Assembly: GCA_001460835.1 (NCBI GenBank) | Contig: CYKH01000768.1 | Location: forward strand, 1 to 37,126 | DNA: 37,126 nucleotides | Direction: 5' to 3' | From: Bodo saltans | Taxonomy: Eukaryota; Euglenozoa; Kinetoplastea; Eubodonida; Bodonidae | Shown here: one piece after another, positions 1 to 8,282 of the stretch | Layout of the letters: the number at the start of each line of letters is the position of its first letter | Position numbering within the stretch: the first letter of the stretch is position 1 | Notes under the pieces: generated by a model | Told to the model about the DNA's origin: nothing | Databases searched by the model: none | Seen by the model: the letters and a program-made list of their open reading frames with translations, nothing else | Position numbers and translations under genes: made by a program

Positions 1-1
1 C

Positions 2-757
2 CCCGACGAGGCCGTCGCGTACGGCGCCGCCGTCCAGGCCTTCATCCTGACCGGCGGAAAGAGCAAGCAGACCGAGGGCCTGCTGCTGCTCGACGTCACG
101 CCCCTGACGCTCGGCATCGAGACATCTGGTGGTGTTATGTCCGCGATCATCAAGCGCAACACGACGATCCCCACCAAGAAGAGCCAGATCTTCACCACCA
201 CCGACGACAGACAGTCAAGCGTCGATATTCACGTCCTTGAGGGCGAGCGTGCCATGATCAAGGACTGCCACTCCCTCGGCACCTTCGAGCTGAACGGCAT
301 CCCACCCGCACCCCGCGGTGTGCCCCAGATCGAGGTCACCTTCAACCTCGACGCCAACGGCATCCTGAACGTGTCCGCGGAAGAGAAGGGCACCGGCAAG
401 AAGAACCAGATCGTCATCACCAACGACAAGGGCCGCCTCAGCAAGTCGGACATTGAGCGCATGCTCAACGACGCCGCCAAGTACGAGGCCCAGGACAAGC
501 TCCAGCGCGAGCGTGTCGACGCCAAGAACGAATTGGAGAACTACCTGTACTCGATGGACAGCACTGTTTCCGACCCCAACGTCGCGAACAAGCTTGGAGG
601 CGAGGACAAGTCCGCGATGACAAGCGGTATTATTGCTGCCATGGACTGGCTGCAGAACAACCAGGAGGCGAGCAAGGAGGAGTACGACTCCCGCCAAAAG
701 GCCGTCGAAGCCATCTGCAACCCCATCATGGCGAAGTTGTACGGCAAGAGCGCGTAG
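2..757 (+). CDS. HSP70: Cytosolic-type HSP70 chaperone, C-terminal part (5' end outside window), no GGMP/EEVD tail
   Basis: ATP-dependent protein-folding chaperone. The reading frame is open from base 2, so the gene starts upstream. It covers the end of the nucleotide-binding domain ([12 protein letters not shown]), the linker ([15 protein letters not shown]), the whole substrate-binding beta domain ([24 protein letters not shown]) and the helical lid. The match to cytosolic eukaryotic HSP70 is nearly continuous. The protein ends at ...[12 protein letters not shown], directly after the lid, so the Gly/Met/Pro-rich tail and the terminal EEVD that docks TPR co-chaperones are absent. Kinetoplastids are known to have HSP70 paralogues without EEVD, so this may be a real isoform rather than damage. 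Codon use is strongly biased to C/G at third positions, unlike the genes downstream, which suggests high expression or a conserved array gene. No ER retention signal is visible. Confidence 0.97.
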   Translation, partial: PDEAVAYGAAVQAFILTGGKSKQTEGLLLLDVTPLTLGIETSGGVMSAIIKRNTTIPTKKSQIFTTTDDRQSSVDIHVLEGERAMIKDCHSLGTFELNGIPPAPRGVPQIEVTFNLDANGILNVSAEEKGTGKKNQIVITNDKGRLSKSDIERMLNDAAKYEAQDKLQRERVDAKNELENYLYSMDSTVSDPNVANKLGGEDKSAMTSGIIAAMDWLQNNQEASKEEYDSRQKAVEAICNPIMAKLYGKSA

Positions 758-1039
758 GATTGGTGTCCATCCCTTCCTTACGATGTTGTGTTGTTGTTGT
801 GTTTGTTTTGCACTTTCCCTGCTCCCTAGTTTATTGTTGTCGAGTAAGCGCCACACCGTGATCCGATTAAGCGTAACATAAGGATCACTGTGGTGGTGTG
901 GTAAAGTCAATACAGAAATTCAAGTGAATAATGGCGGTATTTCAATGTATCTGACAAGATTTTAAGTGTTTTGGAAAAATTTTTGTGTGTTGCATTTGTG
1001 TCGATGATCTTTAGAGTTTTTTTCAATAAAATTGACATT
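758..1039 (+). other. Spacer between HSP70 and the RING protein gene
   Basis: This is the 3' untranslated region of HSP70 plus the splice-acceptor region of the next gene. A TG-rich stretch follows the stop codon at about 780-840. No RNA gene or conserved frame is visible. Confidence 0.6.
978..1014 (+). promoter_or_regulatory. Probable trans-splice acceptor for the RING protein gene
   Basis: A T/G-rich tract ends in CTTTAG at 1013-1014. The in-frame ATG at 1004 would be cut off by this AG, so 1040 is the preferred start. Confidence 0.45.
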
Positions 1040-2728
1040 ATGGTGACCCTTAGCGTCCCGTTGCAACCCACAGTTGCTGTGTTTCTCGTCATTTTTGCGC
1101 TCAATCCCATCGCAACCTGCTACAGCATCGCGTACATGATGTTCCTTGCCATCGCCACATCTATTGGCCTGTCCATTCCGCAGGTGTTGGTTGGTCAGCC
1201 CTTGCGTGAGGAGTATCGATTAGCGCAAATGCCGTACGTCGCAGCGGTGGTATCTACCGTGACGTGTGCGTGTATGATTTCTAGTGTTAGCGACGCCGCG
1301 CTGGAGCCCGAGCACCACAACACACGTGAACGCAGCTGGCTGTTTGCGCTCCTTTTTCGTGTTGTGCTGACGTTGTGCGGGATGGCGGTGACAGAGTACA
1401 CAGATAGAGCTCGAAGCCCATTTCATATTCGTGGCATCATTCCAAACCTTCGGTTTGGGATGTTTACTACCGTTGTGATCGCTTCGCATGTCGCGTTTCT
1501 TTTGACATTGTTCAGCGATGTTCGTGTCGAGGAGGTCGAGTTGCAGAAGGTGAGCATGATCGCGTCCATAGAAGCGCACGGCAGTGGTGAGAGCGCAGAT
1601 GCGGAGCACTACGGCCAGGCAATAGCGTTTCTCGGGAAGGTGATCTGGACGCACCGTGTGCTGTGTAACGTGTTAATCATCTCCACCTTCGCCTCGTTGA
1701 TACGCACACTGCAGCCATGGATCAAGCTCATAGTGATCGCCTGGACCAACGGCATTGCAGAAGCAACGAGTGATGGTAGTGGGGTGTGGCATTACAGCGC
1801 GAAACTTACGGTGGAGCTGTGGCGCGCGATGGCTGACCTCGCCTTTAGCTGTTGCGTGATTCCTGCTCAAATGTGGCTTCTTGACGACGATGACAGCCAC
1901 ACGTCATCACCATATCGCACTGCAGGTCAGGCAAGTAGCGAGACAATTCCTTGGATCCTTCAAGTGATGATTGTGTTCCGTTTTTACAACCTTCTCGTAG
2001 CTTGGAGCGCCAATACGGCCTATGCACGGTTGCTAGACCTCTTTGAGCTGCGACCTGCTACCAACCCACTTTGCGTCGTTGATGCAACCAATGGGAGAGG
2101 AGGAGCTGAGGACCCCCAACCATCCTGTATCATTTGTCTTGGGCCGTTAGGCCATCGCCAAACATGTGTGTTGCCTTGTCATCATGAATTTCACGCGCAG
2201 TGCTTACAATCCTGGCTGTTGCGCAAGCGGCAATGCCCGGTATGCCGCGATGACCCCTGGCAGCGGTTGCTGGCAAATCTGCGTCGCGAGCAACAAGATG
2301 AGACAACACCACCAATAGCGTTGCAGCAAGACGTGCAAGATTCATCTCGGGAGCTCGGAATTCTTTTGGAAGGAGGCGCTCTCCACCCGCAACAATCGGC
2401 CGCAGTGCACTCCAACGCCCGAAGAGGTGAGCATTCTCGCGACCGCAGCCCCTCGTACGCAAACTTCCGAAGAGCCACCCGAAATCACTCCCATCCGCAA
2501 CCACGTGTTTCATGGAGAAGAACATCCATGCCAAATGAATCTTTCACGTCAACACCATTGTCAACTATTCCTGTGAGCCATCGCGCGCCGCCACGTCGCC
2601 TTCCTTCGCAGCGTCTGCGAGGCAATGAACATACGCCCAGCAATGATACAGAAATCCAGCCACCTGCCGCCAAACGTCACCGCGCTGAGAAGCCAGTAAC
2701 GTCAACAAGAAAGGCGCCACCTGCTTGA
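1040..2728 (+). CDS. Multi-span membrane RING-H2 protein, probable E3 ubiquitin ligase
   Basis: 562 residues from ATG 1040. The frame is open further upstream, but 971 is a TTG and ATG 1004 precedes the likely splice AG. The N-terminal two thirds hold about six to eight hydrophobic segments (roughly residues 9-45, 65-85, 99-117, 137-158, 205-235 and 310-330). A complete RING-H2 follows with ligands C363, C366, C380, H382, H385, C388, C399 and C402, and a Trp (W392) where E2-contacting RINGs usually have one. The C-terminal tail of about 160 residues is Ser/Arg/Pro-rich and probably disordered. Membrane domain first and RING after it is the layout of Hrd1/synoviolin- and AMFR-type ER quality-control ligases. 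I see no specific similarity beyond that layout, so the ER role is inference and the ligase activity is inferred from the intact zinc ligands. Confidence 0.88.
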   Translation: MVTLSVPLQPTVAVFLVIFALNPIATCYSIAYMMFLAIATSIGLSIPQVLVGQPLREEYRLAQMPYVAAVVSTVTCACMISSVSDAALEPEHHNTRERSWLFALLFRVVLTLCGMAVTEYTDRARSPFHIRGIIPNLRFGMFTTVVIASHVAFLLTLFSDVRVEEVELQKVSMIASIEAHGSGESADAEHYGQAIAFLGKVIWTHRVLCNVLIISTFASLIRTLQPWIKLIVIAWTNGIAEATSDGSGVWHYSAKLTVELWRAMADLAFSCCVIPAQMWLLDDDDSHTSSPYRTAGQASSETIPWILQVMIVFRFYNLLVAWSANTAYARLLDLFELRPATNPLCVVDATNGRGGAEDPQPSCIICLGPLGHRQTCVLPCHHEFHAQCLQSWLLRKRQCPVCRDDPWQRLLANLRREQQDETTPPIALQQDVQDSSRELGILLEGGALHPQQSAAVHSNARRGEHSRDRSPSYANFRRATRNHSHPQPRVSWRRTSMPNESFTSTPLSTIPVSHRAPPRRLPSQRLRGNEHTPSNDTEIQPPAAKRHRAEKPVTSTRKAPPA

Positions 2729-3070
2729 AGTCGCGGAAAGCGATGTTATCTACAGTTTGGGTGGTATGCGCAGCCTACACGGTCCTACATCTCCGTTCAC
2801 AACATTTTTACAGAAAAATTCAGCAAAGACGCAACCTCCTACTCACACCACCCAAGGATGTGCGCAGTGGCGTGTTGTTTGCATCTTTGGTGCCACCGCA
2901 CTCTCATTAGTATTTTTGTTGATCATTGATCGAAAATTTTTGTTCGTATCAAGAATCGCTTTCTCATTATTTATCACACAAACGCCACAAAAAAGGAAGT
3001 CAGCGCTGACTGAATTAGCTCTTTTTTTTGAGTCTTACAGAGAAAGTGGAGAAGCGCCTGAAGTGATACG
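2729..3070 (+). other. Spacer before the CorA-like gene
   Basis: 342 bases without a convincing gene. Overlapping short open frames (2725-2910, 2757-3158) start at non-conserved positions and look like chance. The last 50 bases hold a strong trans-splice acceptor. Confidence 0.6.
3019..3040 (+). promoter_or_regulatory. Trans-splice acceptor for the CorA-like gene
   Basis: An uninterrupted T8 run and TCTTACAG end at 3040, 30 bases before ATG 3071. Confidence 0.7.
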
Positions 3071-5602
3071 ATGTCCGACAAGGACAATAACAGCCAGCGA
3101 TCGATTACACCTATTCGCCAAGAAAGCGGGTTGGTCATCCGCTTCATTCCAACGGTAACAAGTGCATCGAAGCGCAACGTTGGGAGAAGCGGCGTTGAGG
3201 GGGGTGCATTTACCGACGATGATATCCCTCAGCAAGGTTCAGATGTTCCCCGGCGATCTGCATCAGAGCTCTCGTGGAGGGCAGACGAAGTGAGTGCCAG
3301 CGTGCATGCAACCAAAAGCCACTCACGCCTCTCGCGCCACTCTCGCAGTGCCGAAAACATCTCAGGGATTGTCGGTACAGGTGTCGATGGGAATCCTATC
3401 GCACTTACCATCGACGAAGACAATGGAAACACTCGCAGTACACGACAAGCACGAGGCAGCAGTAGCGCACGTCGCGCACGTATTCGCCTCGCGGATCTCC
3501 GAAGCTCTCGGGAGCATCTGTGGCTTGTTCGGCATGAAGTGGACCAGTTTGCTGACATCACCGCGTTCAGCACTGTGCAGCAGTTTGCTGAGTACGCCCA
3601 CGAAACGCTGCAAGCAGAGCAAGTGGGTGCAGAGGGCGACGCTGTCGTGCCAGAGGACAACAATAATAACAACAACAACAACGGGGGCATTCCGTTGGCC
3701 TCAGAAGAGGGGGCGAGACTCCTGCAAATGCATCAACAACAAAAACCTCTTTTCTATGATGCGCAAAAAGAATTGATCGCAGATGGCACGATGCGTTATG
3801 AACCGCAACTGCGGCGCAATGTGAAGTCGATGCGGCGAGAGATTACGCAGGAGTACGTGGAGCAGAAGCTCCCTGGGGAGACGGGTGGGCCTGCCAGTCC
3901 TACCCACCGCTATGTGCCCCTCAACGTGCGCCGAGGTCGAATGGGGCGATCCTCAGATGGATCCAGCACGCGAACTCGTAGCAGTGATTCGACGCGCACG
4001 TCGAGATCATCCTCTTCGTCGGCGCAAACGCGCAGTTCTGACAGTTCCAACAAACGTCGTCGTCGTCGACACCGTCGACGGAGCAAGAAAAGCCGCCGAC
4101 ACCGCAGCAGTGGTAGCAGCAGTGACGACTCCTCTCGCCAACACCACCGTCGTCGTCATCGCCACGGCTCATCGTCTTCGGCAAGTACAAAATCTCGAAA
4201 AAGTCGGCGCACGCGTGCTCGGTCACCGACGAAGAGCACCAACAGTACGAAGCACAGCAAACCATCGACTCGCTCGTCGTCGTCTTCATCCTCGTCAAGT
4301 TCGTCATCAGACGACGTGGATCGATCTTTCTGGGTCGACCTCCAAACAAAAAGTGCCAGCGCGGTGAAACGAGTGCTAGAGCTCTTCCCTCTCCACGCAA
4401 TGACCGTCCAAGAAGTGCTGCAGCCCCAGAGCACTGATATCATTGAAGTCTTCACCGCTCACAATTACGTGTTTGTGAACGTGTTGTGCTTGAAACTGCC
4501 TGCGGAAGACTCTTTCGGAGATGCTGTCACGACGGAGTCACCTCACGGACACTTCTTTCGCGGCCCTGGCAGCTTGGCCCCCCTCCGAAGTGAATCTAAT
4601 TCGGCGCAGCCCCAATTCTCTCACCGAGCCACCGTCAACGGTGATGCCATCGGTGCCGACGATTCTTTCGGCGATAGCACTGCAATTGATGAGACAAAGC
4701 ATATTGTTGTCAGTGCCATCATCTTCGAGGACTGGATTTTAACCATTCACCAAGAGCCATTCCAAGGACTAAGTGAAGTTTTCCTGCGGCTGAAAATGCA
4801 TTTTGGTCTTGGGCGTTCACATAAGTACATTCCTCGAGGTCCTGCAGGCGCAGGAGGAGGGGATCCTGGAGATCTCGCTGACTGGCACCGTGGGCCCACC
4901 TCGCACCTCATGACTAGTGCGTGGGTGTTGGCAACGTGCCTTGAGTTTGTCACGGAATCGTTCCTCCCCGATCCCACCGTCGCACTGGCAGAAGTCGACA
5001 GCGTGGATGAAATGGTGCTGCTAGTAGGTTCAGAGCAGTACAAAAAAGATCAAGCGGATTTGTTGCTTCGCATCGCCATTCTTCGCAGAAAGATTTCCTC
5101 GCAACGCGCGTCACTTTTTCATAAAGAGCAATTCGTTCAGCAGCTTCTCATGCCAGCTATCCGCACCACGTTTGTGTCGAAGCATTCCAGCATTCACGAA
5201 CATTACAAGCACACCTTGTCGCAGCTGGCTCACGTGGCGCAACGTTTGGACGCAGCCCGAGATATCTTAAATCAAGCGAATAGCAATTTCATCTCAAACA
5301 TCACAATGAACATGTCGCACAGCTCCTCGCGGATGAATTTGAAGATGGAGTTGCTGACGCAAGTCGCAACTCTTTGCCTCCCGCTCAATCTGGTTGCCGG
5401 TATTTTTGGAATGAACGTTGAAGTGCCGTTTCAAAATGATACGTACACGTCGCTCACGGCGTTCTATGTGATTATTGGCTGTATGGCTGGTTGGTTTCTA
5501 TTGATGAGTCCGCAGTTGATTTCTACATTCCGGCAAATGAGACAGCAGGAAATCGAAGACGCCCCGCACAAAAACGAAGAAAACATGTCAAATTTCAGTT
5601 AA
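3071..5602 (+). CDS. CorA/Mrs2-family Mg2+ transporter with long Ser/Arg-rich N-terminal extension
   Basis: 843 residues. The C-terminus has the CorA hallmark: a long helical region, a first membrane helix ending in GIFGMN (GMN at residues 780-782, the selectivity-filter motif), a short acidic loop (VEVPFQND) and a second membrane helix at about 795-815, followed by a short charged tail. The soluble CorA domain spans roughly residues 430-760 and contains acidic inserts and Ser-rich loops. Residues 1-420 are an unusual extension with a short Asn run near residue 200 and a Ser/Arg/His-rich region at about 297-418, with repeated SRS/RRHR and a poly-Ser stretch coded by TCG/TCA/TCC. It should form a pentameric divalent-cation channel. 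The membrane in question (plasma, mitochondrial or acidocalcisome) is not evident, and no clear mitochondrial presequence is seen. The family call is firm and the ion specificity is inferred. Confidence 0.92.
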   Translation: MSDKDNNSQRSITPIRQESGLVIRFIPTVTSASKRNVGRSGVEGGAFTDDDIPQQGSDVPRRSASELSWRADEVSASVHATKSHSRLSRHSRSAENISGIVGTGVDGNPIALTIDEDNGNTRSTRQARGSSSARRARIRLADLRSSREHLWLVRHEVDQFADITAFSTVQQFAEYAHETLQAEQVGAEGDAVVPEDNNNNNNNNGGIPLASEEGARLLQMHQQQKPLFYDAQKELIADGTMRYEPQLRRNVKSMRREITQEYVEQKLPGETGGPASPTHRYVPLNVRRGRMGRSSDGSSTRTRSSDSTRTSRSSSSSAQTRSSDSSNKRRRRRHRRRSKKSRRHRSSGSSSDDSSRQHHRRRHRHGSSSSASTKSRKSRRTRARSPTKSTNSTKHSKPSTRSSSSSSSSSSSSDDVDRSFWVDLQTKSASAVKRVLELFPLHAMTVQEVLQPQSTDIIEVFTAHNYVFVNVLCLKLPAEDSFGDAVTTESPHGHFFRGPGSLAPLRSESNSAQPQFSHRATVNGDAIGADDSFGDSTAIDETKHIVVSAIIFEDWILTIHQEPFQGLSEVFLRLKMHFGLGRSHKYIPRGPAGAGGGDPGDLADWHRGPTSHLMTSAWVLATCLEFVTESFLPDPTVALAEVDSVDEMVLLVGSEQYKKDQADLLLRIAILRRKISSQRASLFHKEQFVQQLLMPAIRTTFVSKHSSIHEHYKHTLSQLAHVAQRLDAARDILNQANSNFISNITMNMSHSSSRMNLKMELLTQVATLCLPLNLVAGIFGMNVEVPFQNDTYTSLTAFYVIIGCMAGWFLLMSPQLISTFRQMRQQEIEDAPHKNEENMSNFS

Positions 5603-5760
5603 GAAGAATGAGATTCAAATTTTGCTTTGGGGAAGGCCATCTGTTGCGTGATTTTCTTTTGTTTTGTTTTCTCCGTTCACGGTTTTTTTGTTTCACTTTT
5701 TGGCGTCTCTCTCTCGCATGGGCTTCTTCTCGCACATCGTATTTGTGCTTCAGACTTTCC

Positions 5761-5829
5761 CATGCAAAGTGAGGCCAGCAGCGTTTCAATCACCTTGAGC
5801 GTGGTACGACCTTCCCACTGTCATGGCTA
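5761..5829 (+). other. 22-codon short open frame after a pyrimidine tract
   Basis: A pyrimidine-rich tract (5640-5753) ends in TTCAG, and an ATG follows 11 bases later with a 22-codon frame. The layout mimics a trans-spliced gene start, but the peptide has no recognisable feature. It may be a non-coding RNA or a remnant. Confidence 0.2.
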
Positions 5830-6580
5830 ACCTTCTTTTTTTTTCTAAGAAACAAAACAAATGTCGTTTGAAATTGAACCTCCCCGGGAAACTCCTCGGC
5901 AAAATAAAAAAAAGGAAAATAAGAAAATCGGAGCGTACCACTTCTTAGGGGTTCGCGTGTTGTTACAAAAAAAAAAAAACCGGTTTTACTCCGAGCACCA
6001 ACAAAGGTCACGACGATAAGCACACACATTGTGCAAAAAAGACAAGAAGAAGAGAATACCAAAAACAACATGACAAACAGATCATCACGTGCAACCAAAA
6101 AAAAACACCGAAACCAATTTGTACCCACCCACACACACACACATTCGTCGTGCGCGACACCACACAATGCTACTACCAACGACGCACCAAACAAACCACA
6201 CTTACCGCACCTCCATATTTTTGCAAGTGAATTGTTTTGCGTGCTCTCCTTCTCAAAAAGTCTTTGAAACACAACGAAAGTTGTTTCTTGGTGGTGAGAA
6301 GGACCTGTGATGAGGGTTGGCTATTTCTATATTTTTACTTACTTGCAAGTAGGTGACATTTGGTGTTCTAAGAGAAAAAAATTCTGTTTTCCACTGAAGT
6401 GTGAATGTGACGGTTGAGGACGGAGAGATGCCTTTTGGCAAAAAGCGAACAAACACGTGGTCGTTTTGAGCATTTATGTGTGCACGGTTGCTCCCTGTCA
6501 ACAAGGAGCTCGCTGTGGCACAAAAGGGATTACTGTGACAAAACAAAATTGCTGAGATTTTGGCTAGAAATATGCCTGCG

Positions 6581-6623
6581 AGTTCTTCATATGTCCTCCG
6601 TTTTGCTCTTCTTCTTATGGAAG
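6581..6623 (+). promoter_or_regulatory. Probable trans-splice acceptor for the 6641 gene
   Basis: A pyrimidine-rich run (TCCTCCGTTTTGCTCTTCTT and flanks) ends at AG 6622-6623. It lies inside the extended open frame and argues that ATG 6641, not the upstream ATG at 6572, is the start. Confidence 0.5.
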
Positions 6624-6640
6624 TTTGTTCGCGAAAGCAT

Positions 6641-7699
6641 ATGCGGCAGTGGGGTCTTCGCGCCCAGCGAAGAAAGTTGTTTATTGCGTCGTTGCTCCAC
6701 CTGGTCCACAGTCAGCATAGTGCTTCCCATGGAGTTTCATTATCTGCGTTGATGTGGATTCAGAAACTCTTCAGCACAAGGAAGCGCATCATCACCTGCC
6801 CCCCACTACAACCGCCAGTAGCGTCGTCCCTTCCGTTACATCACTCACAGCAGCAATCCCTACTGCACTCGAGGTTCATGGATCGTATCCGCACTGTCCA
6901 GAGTGCCTGGGGAGAGGTTGACGTGCATGATGGGGAGTACAGCTCGAACTTAGCATCCTTACAGTCGTACCAGTGGTCGTTGCAACTAGCGATCCGTGAT
7001 CTTGCTGTGAAAGCCACGAAGTCTCCTTGCCAGACAATGTTATGCTTCGTCAGTTGCTACAGCAGCTCGCAAGAAACGTTTCGGGCCATCCGCAGCCGAC
7101 ACCAACAGCGACGACGCCGCGCGAGCGGCCTTGAAGCCGTCACTGATGGGGTCGTGATTCTTCTCGCAGTGCCATGGGACGAACAATTTGCACAAGCAGA
7201 GCTTTGGGATCTTCGTATGACGAATGACATCGCTAACTACGAATCAGCACAAGAACACGCTGAAGAACATGCCTCCTCTCTCACAATGACCATCGTGCCG
7301 GTTCCTTTTATGGTGGGCGCCTCTCCCACTGAAGGAGAAGTGCAGAAAACGCACAGAGATATGTGGGTGGACGGCATGAACTTGTACATCATGGGGACTC
7401 TTGCGTTGATTCTCAACGATAGTTTTGTTCAATCTTTTGATCACTCAAAATGGAGGAGGAGATCCCCTACTGCTATCAGAGCAGTCGGCACTTCCACTAC
7501 TGAAGAAGTGGAGATGACGCGAACTTCGCTGGAGGTGATGGTTATCCATCACAGGCGTGAGCAGCTTCGTAGCATGCAGCACGGCCTTTTTGGGTGTCGC
7601 GTGAAAGCAGCAGCAGCGGGGCTTGGAGAGGAGGAGCTACGATTTGATGGGGGAAATATCTCCTTTTCATTTCTGCATGCGAAGGACACAACCACGTAA
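6641..7699 (+). CDS. Unknown protein, possibly mitochondrially targeted
   Basis: 352 residues from ATG 6641. The frame extends up to 6560 (a TTG) with ATG 6572 as an alternative, and 6752 and 6878 are later in-frame ATGs. I do not recognise the family. The N-terminus is rich in Arg, Leu and Ser with almost no acidic residues for about 75 positions, which would suit a mitochondrial presequence. The core has a hydrophobic strand-like stretch (GVVILLAVPWDEQF), a central acidic region and a probable amphipathic segment (LYIMGTLALILND). The C-terminal third is more basic. No cofactor motif, metal site or repeat is seen. Reality is supported by length, by the acceptor upstream and by the absence of any better frame. 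The N-terminus is the least certain part. Confidence 0.6.
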   Translation: MRQWGLRAQRRKLFIASLLHLVHSQHSASHGVSLSALMWIQKLFSTRKRIITCPPLQPPVASSLPLHHSQQQSLLHSRFMDRIRTVQSAWGEVDVHDGEYSSNLASLQSYQWSLQLAIRDLAVKATKSPCQTMLCFVSCYSSSQETFRAIRSRHQQRRRRASGLEAVTDGVVILLAVPWDEQFAQAELWDLRMTNDIANYESAQEHAEEHASSLTMTIVPVPFMVGASPTEGEVQKTHRDMWVDGMNLYIMGTLALILNDSFVQSFDHSKWRRRSPTAIRAVGTSTTEEVEMTRTSLEVMVIHHRREQLRSMQHGLFGCRVKAAAAGLGEEELRFDGGNISFSFLHAKDTTT

Positions 7700-7829
7700 G
7701 AGCCACGCCGTACTTTCATTTCTTTTTTTTTCTTCGTTTTGTTGGTCCAACCTGTTGCATCCTTTACAAAAGTTGCTGACTTCCAAAACGCTTATTTTGG
7801 AACGTGTTCAACAAGTATTCTCTCCGCCA

Positions 7830-7852
7830 ACCTTTTGTGTTTTATTATGTAG
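7830..7852 (+). promoter_or_regulatory. Trans-splice acceptor for the 71-codon gene
   Basis: A T-rich tract (CCTTTTGTGTTTTATTATG) ends in TAG at 7850-7852, 17 bases before ATG 7870. This excludes the upstream in-frame start at 7804. Confidence 0.6.
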
Positions 7853-7869
7853 AAACAGAAAAAGAGACA

Positions 7870-8085
7870 ATGTTATCCTCGTCCCCCTCATCATCCCACA
7901 CGGATGAAGAGGAGCTCCTCGTCGCAGAGCGGGATCGTACCATACGTCAAACCTCGGCGAAGAATACCGCCTACCGTGACGCTCTCGAGGAGATCAGTGG
8001 GGAACTTTACGCTGCAGCATTCGCAGAAACATTCAAGAGAAGCTTCGATCTGCATCTACAAAGAGCTGCAGGCAATAACGAATAA
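7870..8085 (+). CDS. Small unknown protein, 71 residues
   Basis: The peptide is Ser-rich and acidic at the start (SSSPSSSHTDEEE), then mostly helical with Arg/Glu/Ala (residues about 18-66), and includes the motif LYAAAFAETFKRSFD. It has no membrane segment and no cysteine. A clean acceptor precedes it, a short 5' leader is plausible, and both neighbours have their own acceptors, so this looks like an independent small gene. I do not recognise a family. The amphipathic helical character would fit a subunit of a larger complex, but that is only a guess. Confidence 0.5.
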   Translation: MLSSSPSSSHTDEEELLVAERDRTIRQTSAKNTAYRDALEEISGELYAAAFAETFKRSFDLHLQRAAGNNE

Positions 8086-8180
8086 CGCCTCTACGTAAAC
8101 ACAATGCACACGAAGGGTTGAGGGGATTCACACATGTGACTCCACTTCGAAGGGACGTTCATCAGCAACTTAATCTCAAG

Positions 8181-8218
8181 TGTCCTCCGTTTCTCTTTCT
8201 CTCTACAACATACATCAG
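8181..8218 (+). promoter_or_regulatory. Trans-splice acceptor for the secreted glycosidase-like gene
   Basis: A CT-rich tract (TTTCTCTTTCTCTCT core) is followed by CAG at 8216-8218, 65 bases before ATG 8283. Confidence 0.6.
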
Positions 8219-8282
8219 AGCTAAGAGGGAACACATATTATCTTTACCGCTTCATTTCCGAAGAAATAAACACAAGAAATAA

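Larger units (their letters stand above)
5603..6640 (+). other. Long gene-poor spacer with T-rich then A/C-rich blocks
   Basis: The longest spacer in the window. 5640-5760 is T/C-rich and ends in CAG just before a 22-codon frame (5761-5829) that is too short to trust. About 5850-6240 is A/C-rich and T-poor, with an A13 run near 5967 and a CA repeat near 6127-6143, the reverse of the usual T-rich spacer. Open frames on the minus strand here (5790-6272, 6253-6546) are products of that composition. I see no tRNA, snRNA or protein gene. Confidence 0.6.

Noticed and set aside
215-910. 231-codon open frame on the minus strand
   Set aside because: It is a shadow of HSP70, produced by that gene's GC-rich third positions.
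2757-3158. 133-codon frame between the RING and CorA genes
   Set aside because: It overlaps the start of the CorA-like gene and its splice acceptor, and has no recognisable content.
5945-5965. tRNA B-box-like GGTTCG
   Set aside because: Only part of the box matches and no A box, anticodon arm or acceptor stem can be drawn around it.
5790-6272. 160-codon minus-strand frame with hydrophobic segments
   Set aside because: It lies in the A/C-rich block. The complement is T/G-rich, which makes Phe/Val/Leu/Cys-rich translations by composition alone, and no conserved motif is present.
6253-6546. 97-codon minus-strand frame
   Set aside because: It opposes a one-direction gene cluster, has no domain and no acceptor on its own strand.
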